DNA of 64,000 nucleotides from an uncultured Thiotrichaceae bacterium. Its GTDB lineage: Bacteria; Pseudomonadota; Gammaproteobacteria; Thiotrichales; Thiotrichaceae. Positions within the stretch are counted from its first letter, which is position 1. Each line of letters starts with the position of its first letter. The stretch lies in contig CALAMO010000016.1 in the NCBI GenBank assembly GCA_937925855.1, positions 48,683 to 112,682 on the forward strand, given 5' to 3'. Below the pieces are notes generated by a model. It was not told the DNA's origin. It ran no database searches and saw nothing but the letters and a program-made list of their open reading frames with translations. The translations under genes and the position numbers were made by a program. Positions 19,224-29,099 of this stretch are shown piece by piece.

Positions 19224-20336
19224 ATGAGCGCCACCCACCCTAATATAAGCGCACAGACGCTGCGTGCTACCTTAGCGCCGCACACTGACGTGATGGTGCG
19301 CCACAGTGACAGCGGGCAACTAGTCTTTGCGCGCTACGGAGGCCGCCTGCTTGGACTGTACCCACGCGCCGACGGCCCCAATGCCCTATGGGTGAATCCA
19401 GCACTGGCAGCAACACTGGCCGCAGGCGAGTGGCTTAGCGGCGGTGAGCGGTTGTGGCTGGCGCCGGAGCGTGACTTTTTCTATCGTGACCCCGCAAACT
19501 TTGGCGGAGTGCATGTCCCCACGGCTATTGACCCAGGAGCTTGGCAAGTAGATTCTGCTGCTAGAGAAGACACGCTTAGGCTGAGCAGCACCTTCGACCT
19601 GTACGACTGCCAGCAGCAGCAAACCTACCGCCAGAGCTGCCTACAGCGTACGTTCCGCCCGTTCAGTGATCCCTATGCGACCGGGCTGGATTATGTCGGC
19701 GTGCAGATTCAGGATCAGGTGACCCTGCGCCAGACACCGCGCCGTTTTTGTGCTTGGTCGATTACTCAGGTGTATCTGCCGCACCGCAGCCACCCGGCCA
19801 CCGCATTAATACCGACCCGGGATCAGGCCGACATCCTGGCCTACTTCGATGCTATTCCTGCTGAGCAGGCCGAAGCTTGCAGGGGCTATATTCGCTTTCG
19901 ACTGGATGCCGCCGCGATTTACAAACTGGCCGTGCGCCCAGAGCAGTTGAACCCTGCTAATCCAGTGAAAGCCCTGTGCTTAGCGCCCTGCCCAGACGGT
20001 ACGGACTGGTGCTGCGTGGTAAAGCGCACCCAGGCAGTGCCCCGCACCCAGGCCGAGTGTGTGGATATCGCTCGCAATCCAGCGACCCGCTTGCGAGGCG
20101 TGGTGCAATCCTACAACCACGGGCCACAAGCTGGCGAAAGCGTCACGCCGCATCACTTTGGTGAAATCGAAATCCAGTTCAATGCGGCACAGCCCGCCGC
20201 TGATAACAGCGCGCGCAGCCGCGCGCAGCATGAACTACTCGCCTACAGCGGCAGCCGCACGCAAATGCTGGCCTTAGCACAGCAACTGCTGCAGCTGGAA
20301 CAGCCTCCGGCAGTGTACCCAGACTCGATTGATTGA
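19224..20336 (+). CDS. uncharacterised protein, galactose-mutarotase-like (DUF6786-like)
   Basis: 370 residues, no signal peptide and no membrane segments. The [11 protein letters not shown] segment near residue 38, [17 protein letters not shown] near 72 and [13 protein letters not shown] near 95 recall the beta-sandwich proteins related to aldose 1-epimerases, and resemble the DUF6786 group as far as I can judge by eye. The usual aldose-epimerase catalytic His-Glu pair was not identified with confidence. It starts four bases after the ATPase gene and sits between it and xylA, so it is part of the xylose operon. A role in handling xylose anomers or a xylose derivative is an inference. Confidence 0.6.
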   Translation: MSATHPNISAQTLRATLAPHTDVMVRHSDSGQLVFARYGGRLLGLYPRADGPNALWVNPALAATLAAGEWLSGGERLWLAPERDFFYRDPANFGGVHVPTAIDPGAWQVDSAAREDTLRLSSTFDLYDCQQQQTYRQSCLQRTFRPFSDPYATGLDYVGVQIQDQVTLRQTPRRFCAWSITQVYLPHRSHPATALIPTRDQADILAYFDAIPAEQAEACRGYIRFRLDAAAIYKLAVRPEQLNPANPVKALCLAPCPDGTDWCCVVKRTQAVPRTQAECVDIARNPATRLRGVVQSYNHGPQAGESVTPHHFGEIEIQFNAAQPAADNSARSRAQHELLAYSGSRTQMLALAQQLLQLEQPPAVYPDSID

Positions 20337-20338
20337 AA

Positions 20339-20435
20339 CGGTTCAACCGCTGAGAAACTTTTATCTCTGGCAACAACAGCGGTTCAACCGCTGAGGAACC
20401 TACTCACTGGCAATAACAGCGGTTCAACCGCTGAG
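20339..20435 (+). repeat. three palindromic repeats upstream of xylA
   Basis: The element CGGTTCAACCGCTGAG occurs at 20339-20354, 20380-20395 and 20420-20435. Copies two and three are embedded in the perfect palindrome AGCGGTTCAACCGCT (20378-20392, 20418-20432) and share a longer unit beginning CTGGCAAyAAC. The spacing is 41 and 40 bases. The last copy also supplies the GAGGA ribosome-binding site of xylA. It could be a triple operator, an RNA structure or a translation-control element. Confidence 0.85.
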
Positions 20436-20445
20436 GACAATCCGT

Positions 20446-21753
20446 ATGACACCTTTTTTTGCTGATATTGAACCGATTACCTACCAGGGCACAGATAGCA
20501 ACGCTGAGCTAGCCTACCGCCATTACAATCCCACTGAAATGCTCGGCGATAAGACCATGGCCGAGCACCTGCGTTTTGCGGTGTGTTATTGGCATAATTT
20601 TGTCTGGCCAGGCAATGACCCTTTCGGCGGTCAGACGTTTGAACGCCCCTGGTTTGATGACACTATGGCGGCGGCTAAGCTGAAGGCCGATGTGGCTTTT
20701 GAGATGTTTGCGCTGTTGCAGCAGCCATTTTTCTGCTTCCATGACTTTGATGTGCGCCCAGAGGCGGATACGCTGGCCGCCAGCAATGCACGCCTAGATG
20801 AAATGGTGGATTATCTGCTGGCCAAAATGGAAACCACTGGCACCCGCCTGCTGTGGGGTACGGCCAACCTCTTTAGCCACCGGCGCTATATGTCGGGTGC
20901 AGCCACTAATCCCGACCCGGAAGTGTTTGCTTACGCTGCGGCCACCGTTAAACAATGCTTGGATGCGACCCATCGCATGGGCGGTGCTAACTATGTGCTG
21001 TGGGGCGGGCGCGAAGGCTATGAAACCCTGTTAAATACCGACTTAAAACGCGAGCTGGAGCAATATGGTCGCTTCCTGTCGATGGTGGTGGACTATAAGC
21101 ATAAAATTGGCTTTGAGGGCACTATTTTGATTGAGCCAAAACCCCAGGAACCGACCAAACACCAGTACGATTTTGATACCGCAACGGTATACGGTTTTCT
21201 AAAGAAATTTGATCTCGAACAGGAAGTCAAAGTCAATATTGAAACTGGCCATGCCGTATTAGCCGGGCACAGCTTCGAACATGAATTAGCGACGGCCAAT
21301 GCGCTCGGTATTTTTGGCAGCATCGACGCCAACCGCAATGACTATCAGTCCGGCTGGGATACTGATCAATTCCCCAATAATGTGCCAGAAATGACCCTGG
21401 CCTACTACCATATTTTAGCGGGCGGCGGCTTTGGCAACGGCGGCACCAACTTCGATACTAAGATTCGCCGCCAGTCGCTCGAACCGGATGATTTACTCAG
21501 TGGTCATATCGGCGCGATGGATACCTGTGCCCGCGCCTTTAAAAACGCCTGGCAGATGCAAGCAGAAGGCGCATTGGCGACTCCGCTGGCGGAGCGTTAT
21601 GCCGCTTGGGATCAGCCTTGGGCACAAGCTATGCTGAGCGAAAACGCGAGCTTGGAGGCGATTGCAGCTGAAGTAGAACGCAAAGGCATTGACCCCACGC
21701 CGCGCTCAGGCCGCCAGGAACAGCTGGAAAATGTGGTGAACCGCTACTGCTGA
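20446..21753 (+). CDS. xylA: xylose isomerase
   Basis: 435 residues, the class II xylose isomerase length. Characteristic motifs include [11 protein letters not shown] near residue 99 (catalytic His-Asp), [17 protein letters not shown] near 184, [16 protein letters not shown] near 231 (metal glutamate) and [18 protein letters not shown] near 327. It converts D-xylose to D-xylulose, the substrate of XylB. It is the last gene of the xylF operon; repeated palindromes in its 110-base leader suggest extra local control. Confidence 0.97.
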   Translation: MTPFFADIEPITYQGTDSNAELAYRHYNPTEMLGDKTMAEHLRFAVCYWHNFVWPGNDPFGGQTFERPWFDDTMAAAKLKADVAFEMFALLQQPFFCFHDFDVRPEADTLAASNARLDEMVDYLLAKMETTGTRLLWGTANLFSHRRYMSGAATNPDPEVFAYAAATVKQCLDATHRMGGANYVLWGGREGYETLLNTDLKRELEQYGRFLSMVVDYKHKIGFEGTILIEPKPQEPTKHQYDFDTATVYGFLKKFDLEQEVKVNIETGHAVLAGHSFEHELATANALGIFGSIDANRNDYQSGWDTDQFPNNVPEMTLAYYHILAGGGFGNGGTNFDTKIRRQSLEPDDLLSGHIGAMDTCARAFKNAWQMQAEGALATPLAERYAAWDQPWAQAMLSENASLEAIAAEVERKGIDPTPRSGRQEQLENVVNRYC

Positions 21754-21816
21754 TAGCGGTGGCGGGGTTCCAACGGCTAACGCACGGCCATGGCACTGCG
21801 CGCTAGAGCCGCGCAT

Positions 21817-21838
21817 AATACGGCTTTTACTCCGTATT
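21817..21838 (+). terminator. hairpin after xylA, before the AEC gene
   Basis: AATACGG and CCGTATT form a perfect seven-base stem around an eight-base loop. It lies 63 bases after the xylA stop and just upstream of the next gene. There is only a short T-run (TATTGTGTT), so termination would be weak. Confidence 0.35.
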
Positions 21839-21853
21839 GTGTTGGCGCAATCT

Positions 21854-22780
21854 ATGCAAGTCCTTAATCTGACTCTACCGCTGTTCGGCCTCGTGCTACT
21901 GGGCTGGCTGGCAGCCCGCTGGAAAAAACTGCCCGCCGCCGGATTGGCCTGGATGCAGTTTTATGTCGTTTATATTGCGCTCCCCGCGCTGTTTTTCCAG
22001 GTATTGCGCAAAACGCCGCTAGAAGACGTGCTGAACTGGCCGTATATCGTCGGTGCTAGCGGCTCGACGCTGCTGATTTTCATCGCCTGTTACGGACTGG
22101 GGCGTTACCTGCTGCGCAACTCGGTAGCCACCGCTACGATGCAGGCCGTCGCCGGTTCTTATTCCAATATCGGCTATATGGGGCCAGCGCTGACGGTGCC
22201 AGCTTTTGGGGAGGCTGCGATTGTGCCGACCGCACTGGTGCTGTGCTTTGATAATACGCTGATGTTTGTGCTCGCCCCGATCTTAATGGCCTGGGGCAGC
22301 AGCGCGCGACACACTGACCTGCTGCGCACAATTGTCCGCAGCGTGCTGCTGCATCCCTTTATACTGGCAACGATTGCGGGCGTCAGTGCGGCCATTATTC
22401 AGCTGCCGATTCCGCTGGCACTGGATCAAACATTGGACAGTCTGAAACAATCTGCCGCGCCCTGTGCGCTGTTCGCCATGGGTGTCGTCATTGCCCAGCA
22501 AAAAGCAGACTTCACTCACCCTGACATTCCTATTCTACTGCTAATTAAAATGCTGCTGCATCCGCTGCTGATCTATATTGCGCTGCGCTGGATTGGCATT
22601 GAGGATCAGATCTGGCTGCATACCGCGGTGCTGATGGCCGCCCTGCCCCCGGCGCTCAATGTGTTTGTCCTGGCGCAGCACTATGGGGTGTATGTCAATC
22701 GCGCGTCCTCTTTAGTACTGAGCGGTACCTTGCTAGCGGCGCTCAGTGTCCCGCTGCTGCTGTACCTGCTGCAAGGTTGA
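21854..22780 (+). CDS. AEC-family (auxin efflux carrier-like) permease
   Basis: 308 residues from ATG at 21854; a GTG at 21839 would add five residues. Neither start has a good ribosome-binding site. About ten hydrophobic segments form the two five-helix halves of the PIN-like/AEC family; the SYSNIGYMGPALTVPAFG segment near residue 105 is a conserved signature. The substrate is unknown. It follows xylA on the same strand after 100 bases with an intervening hairpin, so cotranscription with the xylose genes is possible but not certain. Confidence 0.82.
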   Translation: MQVLNLTLPLFGLVLLGWLAARWKKLPAAGLAWMQFYVVYIALPALFFQVLRKTPLEDVLNWPYIVGASGSTLLIFIACYGLGRYLLRNSVATATMQAVAGSYSNIGYMGPALTVPAFGEAAIVPTALVLCFDNTLMFVLAPILMAWGSSARHTDLLRTIVRSVLLHPFILATIAGVSAAIIQLPIPLALDQTLDSLKQSAAPCALFAMGVVIAQQKADFTHPDIPILLLIKMLLHPLLIYIALRWIGIEDQIWLHTAVLMAALPPALNVFVLAQHYGVYVNRASSLVLSGTLLAALSVPLLLYLLQG

Positions 22781-22830
22781 GCGCCACCCCGCCGCTCGCT
22801 GTCCGCGCTCAGTTTCCTGACCCTGGCTGT

Positions 22831-23676
22831 TTACAAGCCGTGGCTGCCATCATAGCCATTAAGCGGCGCAGGCGCCCAGTCGCTTAGCGTCTGCGCGGCG
22901 GGCTGATAAATTTCCACCAGCAGCGGATAACACGGCGTTGTATCATCAGAATGCGAACTGCCACAGTCACCGCCTGGACAGGCCGAGAGCGCGCCTAACA
23001 GATCGATTTCTGCAAAAAATTCAATAAAATCACCGGGCCGCACCGGACTGGCCTTCATAAAGTACTGATGAGTATCGGCGGTGAAACCGGTGCACATAAA
23101 CACATTCAGCACGTCGTGCACATGCTGTTCAATCGCGGCGGTCGGCTGTGCCTGTTGCTGGGCCAGCGCCCGGGTCAAATTTGAATGACAGCAGTAATGG
23201 TAATTCACCCCTTTAAGCATCGTGTTGGTATAAGGGTCGCAGCGCGTGCCGATGACATCATGCACGCCGGCACCATCGTCATCCCAGCCGTACCAATCCA
23301 GCGTGTCGTGCGTAATCGTCGCCATAGGGCGCAGCCCCGGTAGATTACTCCACAAGCGGTCGCCGGTGCTGACGTGGCTGGCGTGCAGCTGGCGAGTTTT
23401 ACCGCTGAAGAAACGTTCTGTCAGATCGTGTGCGTTCCACAGATTCAGGTCGCCCACCTGTGGCCCTTCGGTACTGACAATGCGGAAAAAGTGCCCCGCA
23501 GGCACCTCAAAGGTGGCAGCATCTCGCGGTGCCACCCGCACAGTACTGACTTTTTGTAGCGTGCTGCGCGCCGTTTCATAAAAGGCGCTGTCATAGGTCG
23601 GCAGCTGCTCGACCTCGTAGCAAACAATGGGCTTGGCCGCGCGGCGCTGCGCGGCATCATTGGGTGGTGTTGGCAT
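22831..23676 (-). CDS. DUF1989 family protein (urea carboxylase-associated type)
   Basis: 281 residues from ATG at 23676, chosen because AGAGGG lies nine bases upstream; frames up to 23724 add residues with no support. The FEVPAGHFFRIVSTEGPQVGDLNLWNAHD block and later GTRCDPYTNTM and NYHYCCHSN segments are typical of DUF1989. Members are encoded near urea carboxylase or aminomethyltransferase genes and are thought to be enzymes or accessory proteins of amine metabolism, but the role is unproven. There is no urea carboxylase in this window. It is convergent with the AEC gene and stands apart from its neighbours. Confidence 0.82.
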   Translation of the reverse strand: MPTPPNDAAQRRAAKPIVCYEVEQLPTYDSAFYETARSTLQKVSTVRVAPRDAATFEVPAGHFFRIVSTEGPQVGDLNLWNAHDLTERFFSGKTRQLHASHVSTGDRLWSNLPGLRPMATITHDTLDWYGWDDDGAGVHDVIGTRCDPYTNTMLKGVNYHYCCHSNLTRALAQQQAQPTAAIEQHVHDVLNVFMCTGFTADTHQYFMKASPVRPGDFIEFFAEIDLLGALSACPGGDCGSSHSDDTTPCYPLLVEIYQPAAQTLSDWAPAPLNGYDGSHGL

Positions 23677-23796
23677 GAACGGCATCCCTCTAGAAATGGT
23701 ACCCAGGGGGACATACTCTAGCACAGGAGTAGCCCGCGTCTACTATCCGCTCCACTGCCGCATTGAGCGCGCCCAAGCAATCACACCAAGCCGCGG

Positions 23797-26700
23797 CTAA
23801 TCAGCCAGCACATAGCGCTGCACCGCTGGCTGAGGCAGCGTATCATAGCCCACGTCCAAACCGGCACTCAGTCCGTTGCTAGCATCATAGATGGTTTCCC
23901 CGCCAACATGGCCAATGCCGATCACGCCAGCTTTCCATGCCGTATAAAACCCGCTTAAATTCAATTCCAAAATAGTGGATGAGCACAAGGCCAACATATC
24001 AGTGCGTGTTTTCCCGGCCTGTTTGCGGCAGCTGTCATATTTATCCTGCTCAGCGGCGCTATCTCGCGCCTCGCGATGCATAATTTTATAAACATCAAAG
24101 CCGTCACCGTCCAAAAACGGATAGGCCGCTTTCACAGCGCCATTCGCCTCATAATACTTAGTATTTTTAGCTTTAAATGCTGTGAGGTAATAGCGGTCAA
24201 TCCACTTTGCCAGCTGGTGGAACAGGAGTAATCGCCCCGCATTGCCGCCATCGGCCCAGGGCTGACCTTGCGCGAGAATCGCATTCACTCCGCTGATCGA
24301 GCTGGCGGTACTTAAGGCACGCCCAAAACGCTTCTGTTGATGCAAGGCCATGACATTATTCGCAACTTCACTTGCCCCCGGAATACTCAGCCAAGGTTCA
24401 ACCATATTGTGGCCCATCTCATGCCATAGCAGGAAACTGTTGGTGGGATCCTGGGGGAAAGTCGCGCTTTCTGGCTGCCATTTCATCACCATAATCGGAT
24501 AGCCGGAGTGGCCTGCCCCAACAGAAATATGCGGATCAAATACCTCACGGTGCTTATGGGCCGGTTTTAACGCGCAGCTTGGTGGCGTGTGCGCGTGGAA
24601 AGGCTCACTACACGTCCGATCGTAGCCGTAAAAGTCATAGGCATTCTGACTCATCTGATCAAACTGTTCAGCCAGCGCTGTCACCTCGGCGAAGCTCAGG
24701 CTCGCCATATTGGCGCGTGCCACGGTGACAATATAGTGTTTGGACTCTAACTCAGCCTTTGGCGCCACGGCTGTTTGCAGCGCCTGCCATTCGCTGGCAG
24801 TTGTCTGGCCTAATACAAAGCGCACGGCACGCTGTACGTTGCTGAATGTCACCTTGGCAGTGGCCGTATGACTGGCCGCACGATCAAAAGACCGCAGAAA
24901 AATTAAACCACCATAGGGATGACGTACCGTAATCGATTGAGTTGCGCCGCCATCGGATGCTATAAATTTATATTTCTTGACGTACTGCGGCGGCCGCTTC
25001 AGATTGATTTCATGCCGGAAAATACCCCCCACATTGTCGCCGACGCCAATAATCAGCTGCAATTTCGTCGCATCGACGTGCGCCGGCAACGTCACCGTCA
25101 CATCGGTGTGCGCCGGGGCGTATAAGCCGGTGGACTGCATATTACCGGCATACCATTTCTGGTACGTGGTATTACGCCGCAGATAAATCTCAGCGCTGTG
25201 TGTTGCGGTCACATCGCTGGTTTCGCCCGGAAACGCAGACGGGTCATATTTCAGGCTGGTGTCATAAAATGCCCGCTCCACCATAATACGGGTCACTGGC
25301 TTATGCCGAAAATCCAGTACTTCCTTGCGGCTGAAACTAAAACCGGGGTAAAACTCACCCCGTTCATTTACCACGCGGGCATCACCGCCCGGCTTATACT
25401 GATCTAATAAAGTGTTCAAACTGGAAAATTTGGCGCCGCTAAACACCGCATCATTTAACAATAAGGCACTCATATTGGTGTATTCACGCTTCAGGTCAAT
25501 GTCAGTCAGTTTCTGCTCGCCGCGTTCATGCGCCAATAGGCTATTCATACTGCCCCCAACATCGCCCTGTGCCTCAACGAAATTCAAATCCACGGGGTAT
25601 TTGGCGTATTTATCGTAGTTGGCACCATCCTGCACAATACCGTCGCCTTTTACCCAATAGCTCTGAATTTTCATGGGATTGCCGTCAGCATCGGTGATCT
25701 CGACCAGGCCGCAATCTGCCGGGGTCAACACCGGGTTTTCAGCCGTGCCTTCCAGAAATATTTTACGCTGCCGCCGCTTCAATACCTCTTCCAGATAGGC
25801 AAGCTGGCCGCGGGCCGTCAGCAGTGTGGTTAATTCCTCTAGCGTTGTCGGTACATTCGTATAGTCGTCCATACCTAAGCGCCGCTGTAAATCGGTGTGA
25901 CTAATGTAATCCACCAGACACATATCGTACTGATGCACGCCTCCGACCTCAGTTTTATTAGGTAGCAGTTTGACATCGCTATTATTATTCGCAAAAAAGG
26001 AGGTAACACCCGCCAGCTGCATAATTTCATTAGACGCCGTTTCCACCACGCCGTGTTCTGCTAGAAAATAAGGTGACTCCATCATCAACACGCCGCCGCC
26101 AGCCCGAATATAATCCGCAATGAGCGCGACCTCATCCATCTGCGTGCGTCGTTCAGTCACATTCTGCCAGCTTGTCCAGCCGTTAGAGCGCTCAAAATCT
26201 TCCAGAATCAGCAGTGGATAAACCGAAGGGTCCAACAGGTTTGCCGCCGCCGCTTCCTTCCAGCTGGTGACATAGCGCGGGTTTTCACCCGCAATCAGGT
26301 TGTAGTTTGGATGAATCAGAAAATCTTCCGCATCATGCTGATAACCGGCAGAAGAAGCCCCCCAAAACATCGTATGCTCTTTATTGGACAGCACTTTAAT
26401 CGCCGCACCGGACTGCGCATAACGGTTGGCGGCCTGCTCATTCTGTGCCGTGAGCCAGCCAAACGTGTTATGGAAGAACTGTTCCATATCTGCCGTATCC
26501 GGCTCAGCGGTTTTATTATTATTCCTGACATTGTCAGAATAATTACGCGGATTCACCAAAACAGAGCCGTAGAGGTGGCTCCCCATCAGCAGCACTCGGC
26601 CTTTGCCAAGCGTTCCAGCCGCAACCAGCGGTGCATGATAGGTCGCCGTTGCTTTATCACCGAGGGCGATATTGTGGCTGGTGTAATCATTTAAGACAGA

Positions 26701-27063
26701 TTCTGGTGGCCGCACGGGACGGTAGCGGCTAATCGCGTGCGTGCGGTAATCAATTGGATAATCCGTGTATTTTGGATCTTTATCACTGCGGGGTGAAAAT
26801 ACCGGAAACCCGTTTTGCCCGGTCACCAGCGTCGTAAACGTATCCGTTCCGCTCCAGCGCGCATAATTGGGCTTAAAGATATGAAAATCACGCACACCCT
26901 GATAAATTTTTTCCAGTTGTGCATTCACATCACCACTGACACTCCAGGCTTTCAAACCGTCAAGGTCAACGCTGTCACGGCTACCTATATCCGCCACCGC
27001 GCTGACAGAAGATAGAGACAGTGCCAGCAGCAGCGTTAGACTATGGTATTTTATTGTTCTCAT
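23797..27063 (-). CDS. secreted ImpA/M60-like zinc metalloprotease
   Basis: 1088 residues. A signal peptide is seen at about 1-25 (LTLLLALSLSSVSAVA). The zinc site HEMGH lies near residue 877, with the third ligand glutamate in GASEVANNVMAL 14 residues later, the arrangement of the ImpA/IMPa family (gluzincin, M60/M88-like). Such proteases act on O-glycosylated host or environmental proteins such as mucins; here the substrate is unknown. The long N-terminal half contains a glutamine-amidotransferase-like or Rossmann-like region around residues 140-400, judged only from its alternating pattern. Its ATG overlaps the lipoprotein stop by one base (TAATG), so the two are translationally coupled. 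Confidence 0.85.
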   Translation of the reverse strand: MRTIKYHSLTLLLALSLSSVSAVADIGSRDSVDLDGLKAWSVSGDVNAQLEKIYQGVRDFHIFKPNYARWSGTDTFTTLVTGQNGFPVFSPRSDKDPKYTDYPIDYRTHAISRYRPVRPPESVLNDYTSHNIALGDKATATYHAPLVAAGTLGKGRVLLMGSHLYGSVLVNPRNYSDNVRNNNKTAEPDTADMEQFFHNTFGWLTAQNEQAANRYAQSGAAIKVLSNKEHTMFWGASSAGYQHDAEDFLIHPNYNLIAGENPRYVTSWKEAAAANLLDPSVYPLLILEDFERSNGWTSWQNVTERRTQMDEVALIADYIRAGGGVLMMESPYFLAEHGVVETASNEIMQLAGVTSFFANNNSDVKLLPNKTEVGGVHQYDMCLVDYISHTDLQRRLGMDDYTNVPTTLEELTTLLTARGQLAYLEEVLKRRQRKIFLEGTAENPVLTPADCGLVEITDADGNPMKIQSYWVKGDGIVQDGANYDKYAKYPVDLNFVEAQGDVGGSMNSLLAHERGEQKLTDIDLKREYTNMSALLLNDAVFSGAKFSSLNTLLDQYKPGGDARVVNERGEFYPGFSFSRKEVLDFRHKPVTRIMVERAFYDTSLKYDPSAFPGETSDVTATHSAEIYLRRNTTYQKWYAGNMQSTGLYAPAHTDVTVTLPAHVDATKLQLIIGVGDNVGGIFRHEINLKRPPQYVKKYKFIASDGGATQSITVRHPYGGLIFLRSFDRAASHTATAKVTFSNVQRAVRFVLGQTTASEWQALQTAVAPKAELESKHYIVTVARANMASLSFAEVTALAEQFDQMSQNAYDFYGYDRTCSEPFHAHTPPSCALKPAHKHREVFDPHISVGAGHSGYPIMVMKWQPESATFPQDPTNSFLLWHEMGHNMVEPWLSIPGASEVANNVMALHQQKRFGRALSTASSISGVNAILAQGQPWADGGNAGRLLLFHQLAKWIDRYYLTAFKAKNTKYYEANGAVKAAYPFLDGDGFDVYKIMHREARDSAAEQDKYDSCRKQAGKTRTDMLALCSSTILELNLSGFYTAWKAGVIGIGHVGGETIYDASNGLSAGLDVGYDTLPQPAVQRYVLAD

Positions 27064-28862
27064 TATTCAGTCTCCATCCGCAGTGCGGTTATCGTCTCAA
27101 GAATATCCTTGCCTAGTTCAAAATCATCGAACTGCGCACCAAACTCATCCGGCCCCTGACCAGTCCCCAGCTCAGCATTTGGCTTACCATCCGGCAGGTT
27201 TAAATCAATTTGCGAGCGGAAAGTCTCCAGCGCATCTCGCACGGCTTGATCTATGGTTATTTTTCCGTCATCACTGACCGCATCAAAGGCCCGCAGCAAG
27301 CGACTGATATTGCGTGGCTTCGGGTGGTTGAATGAGGTGGCAGGCACTAAATCAGCGGGCGTCACTAACGCCTTAGCCCGTGTCACACCCAGTTCCAACT
27401 GATAGATAAAGAGCTTAAGCTGCTTACCCTCTTCATAGTGGAACTCACCCGCCGCATTAGTGCGGCCATACTGGTTGCCGCTGCGGTATTCCAGCCCCTC
27501 GACCGGCCCATCGAGACTATTGAAACGCCCCGTCAGTACCACCGCTTCCTTAGGCGCACCGCGTAGCACACTGTTGGCTGTCGCTCGGGTTAGCGCGATA
27601 TTGTCGCGCACTGCCTCCAGGTGTGCCTGCGCCACACTCGCCGCAACCAGCCCGCGATGCTCGCCAAAGTGCCCGGCTAAATCATTAAACAGCGTGTAAA
27701 TATCATTATGTGCCGCAAAGTCTGCCGTATTCGCATTAAAATCCAGCCGATTTTTCAGCCCCAATAGGTCAATCGCTGCACGGGTACGCTGATCAATCTC
27801 AATACCATTGGAAGTATCGTTATCACTGTCCAGCGATTGCAGTAAGCGCCCTCGATTCAATACGCCAGGAGTGGCTGCATCCTGACTGCCGCCCAAATCA
27901 AACAGCGTAATAATATGACGCTGCGTATTATGTGGGTCGGTTTTCACCTGGGCGCGACCTAATGGAATACCGCTGGCTGCACTGCCCAGATAAAACACCG
28001 CCTCGGCACCTTTTTCATATTTAAACATGCCGTTCTGATCGGTATAGCCACGGTGGCGGCCTGCTTGGTAAGCAATGCCCTCAAGCGCACTATCGATTAA
28101 GAAAGCGCTGTAATTAATTTCCAGCGGATTTTTAAGCAGCGTTTGGGAGGTATTACCCGCTTCATCCGTGCTAATAACGGTCACATCAAAAAAACCCTCG
28201 TCCAAAGCAGTTAGCCTATTATCGGCTACGCTCCAGCTGCCATCACCCTGATTAAGGGCGGCATAGCGTTGTTCATTAACTATGATTGCTACGCGGTAAG
28301 CGCTGGTCTGGGCGTCGCTCGCACCACTGGGCAACTTTCCGCTTAAAGCAGGGGTAGGATCATCTGTTTTAAGCGGATCCACGCTGGCATTCGTTGCGGG
28401 CGGCGTCGCATCCTTAATCAGGGTCACGCTGAGCGCCGCACTGGCAAGTCCCGCTGAATTTTTCAGCGTAATGCTGAAGGTCTTAACACCGTCATCACCC
28501 GCAGTGATGAGCGTCAAGGTACGGTGGCCTGCTGTACTCATTTGACCACTGGCGACACCATCAACAAAAATATCAGTGCCAGCCGCCCCCTTAATCGCAA
28601 TCTCAACGCTGTCTGCGTTTGTGGGTTGCAATACCGTATCCAGCGTAGGCGCTGCAGGTGCAGAAGCATTCACCGGTGTGGGCGATGCGCTAGCCGTTGG
28701 TTCAGACGTTGGACTGGCCGTTGGCTCAGGTGAAGGGCTGGCGCTCAGCGTAGCCGTCGTTTCAGGGGTTGAGCCCATCGCGGGGGTGTCAGGCGAACCG
28801 CTACCACAGGCAGCAAGCGTAGTCACCAGGCCAACGGCAGCCATTTTCCTTAATATACTCAT
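27063..28862 (-). CDS. lipoprotein with Ig-like and repeated ImpA-associated domains
   Basis: 599 residues. The lipobox LAAC places the lipidated cysteine at residue 19. A Ser/Thr/Pro-rich linker (about 30-75) is followed by an Ig-like region (residues ~75-240). Two related segments follow: one near 255 (GIAYQAGRHRGYTDQNGMF) and one near 455 (GLEYRSGNQYGRTNAAGEF), each a predicted beta-rich domain and each followed by a RLLQSLD- or RLLRAFD-type helix. I believe such segments are commonly found with ImpA-type proteases, sometimes in one chain. It is coupled to the protease gene, so it may anchor, present or regulate it at the outer membrane. Confidence 0.75.
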   Translation of the reverse strand: MSILRKMAAVGLVTTLAACGSGSPDTPAMGSTPETTATLSASPSPEPTASPTSEPTASASPTPVNASAPAAPTLDTVLQPTNADSVEIAIKGAAGTDIFVDGVASGQMSTAGHRTLTLITAGDDGVKTFSITLKNSAGLASAALSVTLIKDATPPATNASVDPLKTDDPTPALSGKLPSGASDAQTSAYRVAIIVNEQRYAALNQGDGSWSVADNRLTALDEGFFDVTVISTDEAGNTSQTLLKNPLEINYSAFLIDSALEGIAYQAGRHRGYTDQNGMFKYEKGAEAVFYLGSAASGIPLGRAQVKTDPHNTQRHIITLFDLGGSQDAATPGVLNRGRLLQSLDSDNDTSNGIEIDQRTRAAIDLLGLKNRLDFNANTADFAAHNDIYTLFNDLAGHFGEHRGLVAASVAQAHLEAVRDNIALTRATANSVLRGAPKEAVVLTGRFNSLDGPVEGLEYRSGNQYGRTNAAGEFHYEEGKQLKLFIYQLELGVTRAKALVTPADLVPATSFNHPKPRNISRLLRAFDAVSDDGKITIDQAVRDALETFRSQIDLNLPDGKPNAELGTGQGPDEFGAQFDDFELGKDILETITALRMETE

Positions 28863-28884
28863 ACAACCTCGCCTTAACTTTTAT

Positions 28885-28914
28885 TTTATATGATTAAATT
28901 TTAGCTAATCGCAA
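28885..28914 (-). promoter_or_regulatory. probable promoter of the lipoprotein-protease operon
   Basis: On the minus strand TTGCGA (28914-28909) and TATAAA (28890-28885) are 18 bases apart. An AAGGCGAGG ribosome-binding site precedes the ATG. Confidence 0.5.
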
Positions 28915-28999
28915 CATAGCATGTAACTGCTAATAAAATCATTATTTAATGCTAAAAGCGTGGCCCCATATCGCCGCTTAAAAAATATCAGAAGTCCTC

Positions 29000-29017
29000 A
29001 TTGACTGCACAGTCAAT
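29000..29017 (+). promoter_or_regulatory. operator palindrome upstream of soxBDAG
   Basis: ATTGACTGCACAGTCAAT is a perfect 18-base palindrome with eight-base arms. Its ATTGAC-N6-GTCAAT core is repeated upstream of the TetR gene at 43142-43159. TTGACT at 29001 could be the -35 (TAATCT 17 bases on is a poor -10), so binding would block transcription. It lies 83 bases before soxB. Confidence 0.65.
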
Positions 29018-29099
29018 CGATCTTAATCTATCGCCCTCTGCAACAGCTCGCTTCTATCAGTAGGTGTGGCTGCGTATAACTATTTTTTGGAGCGGATCG

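Noticed and set aside
20339..20435. CRISPR-like array
   Set aside because: Only three copies of a short palindromic element, spacers are similar to each other, and no cas genes are near.
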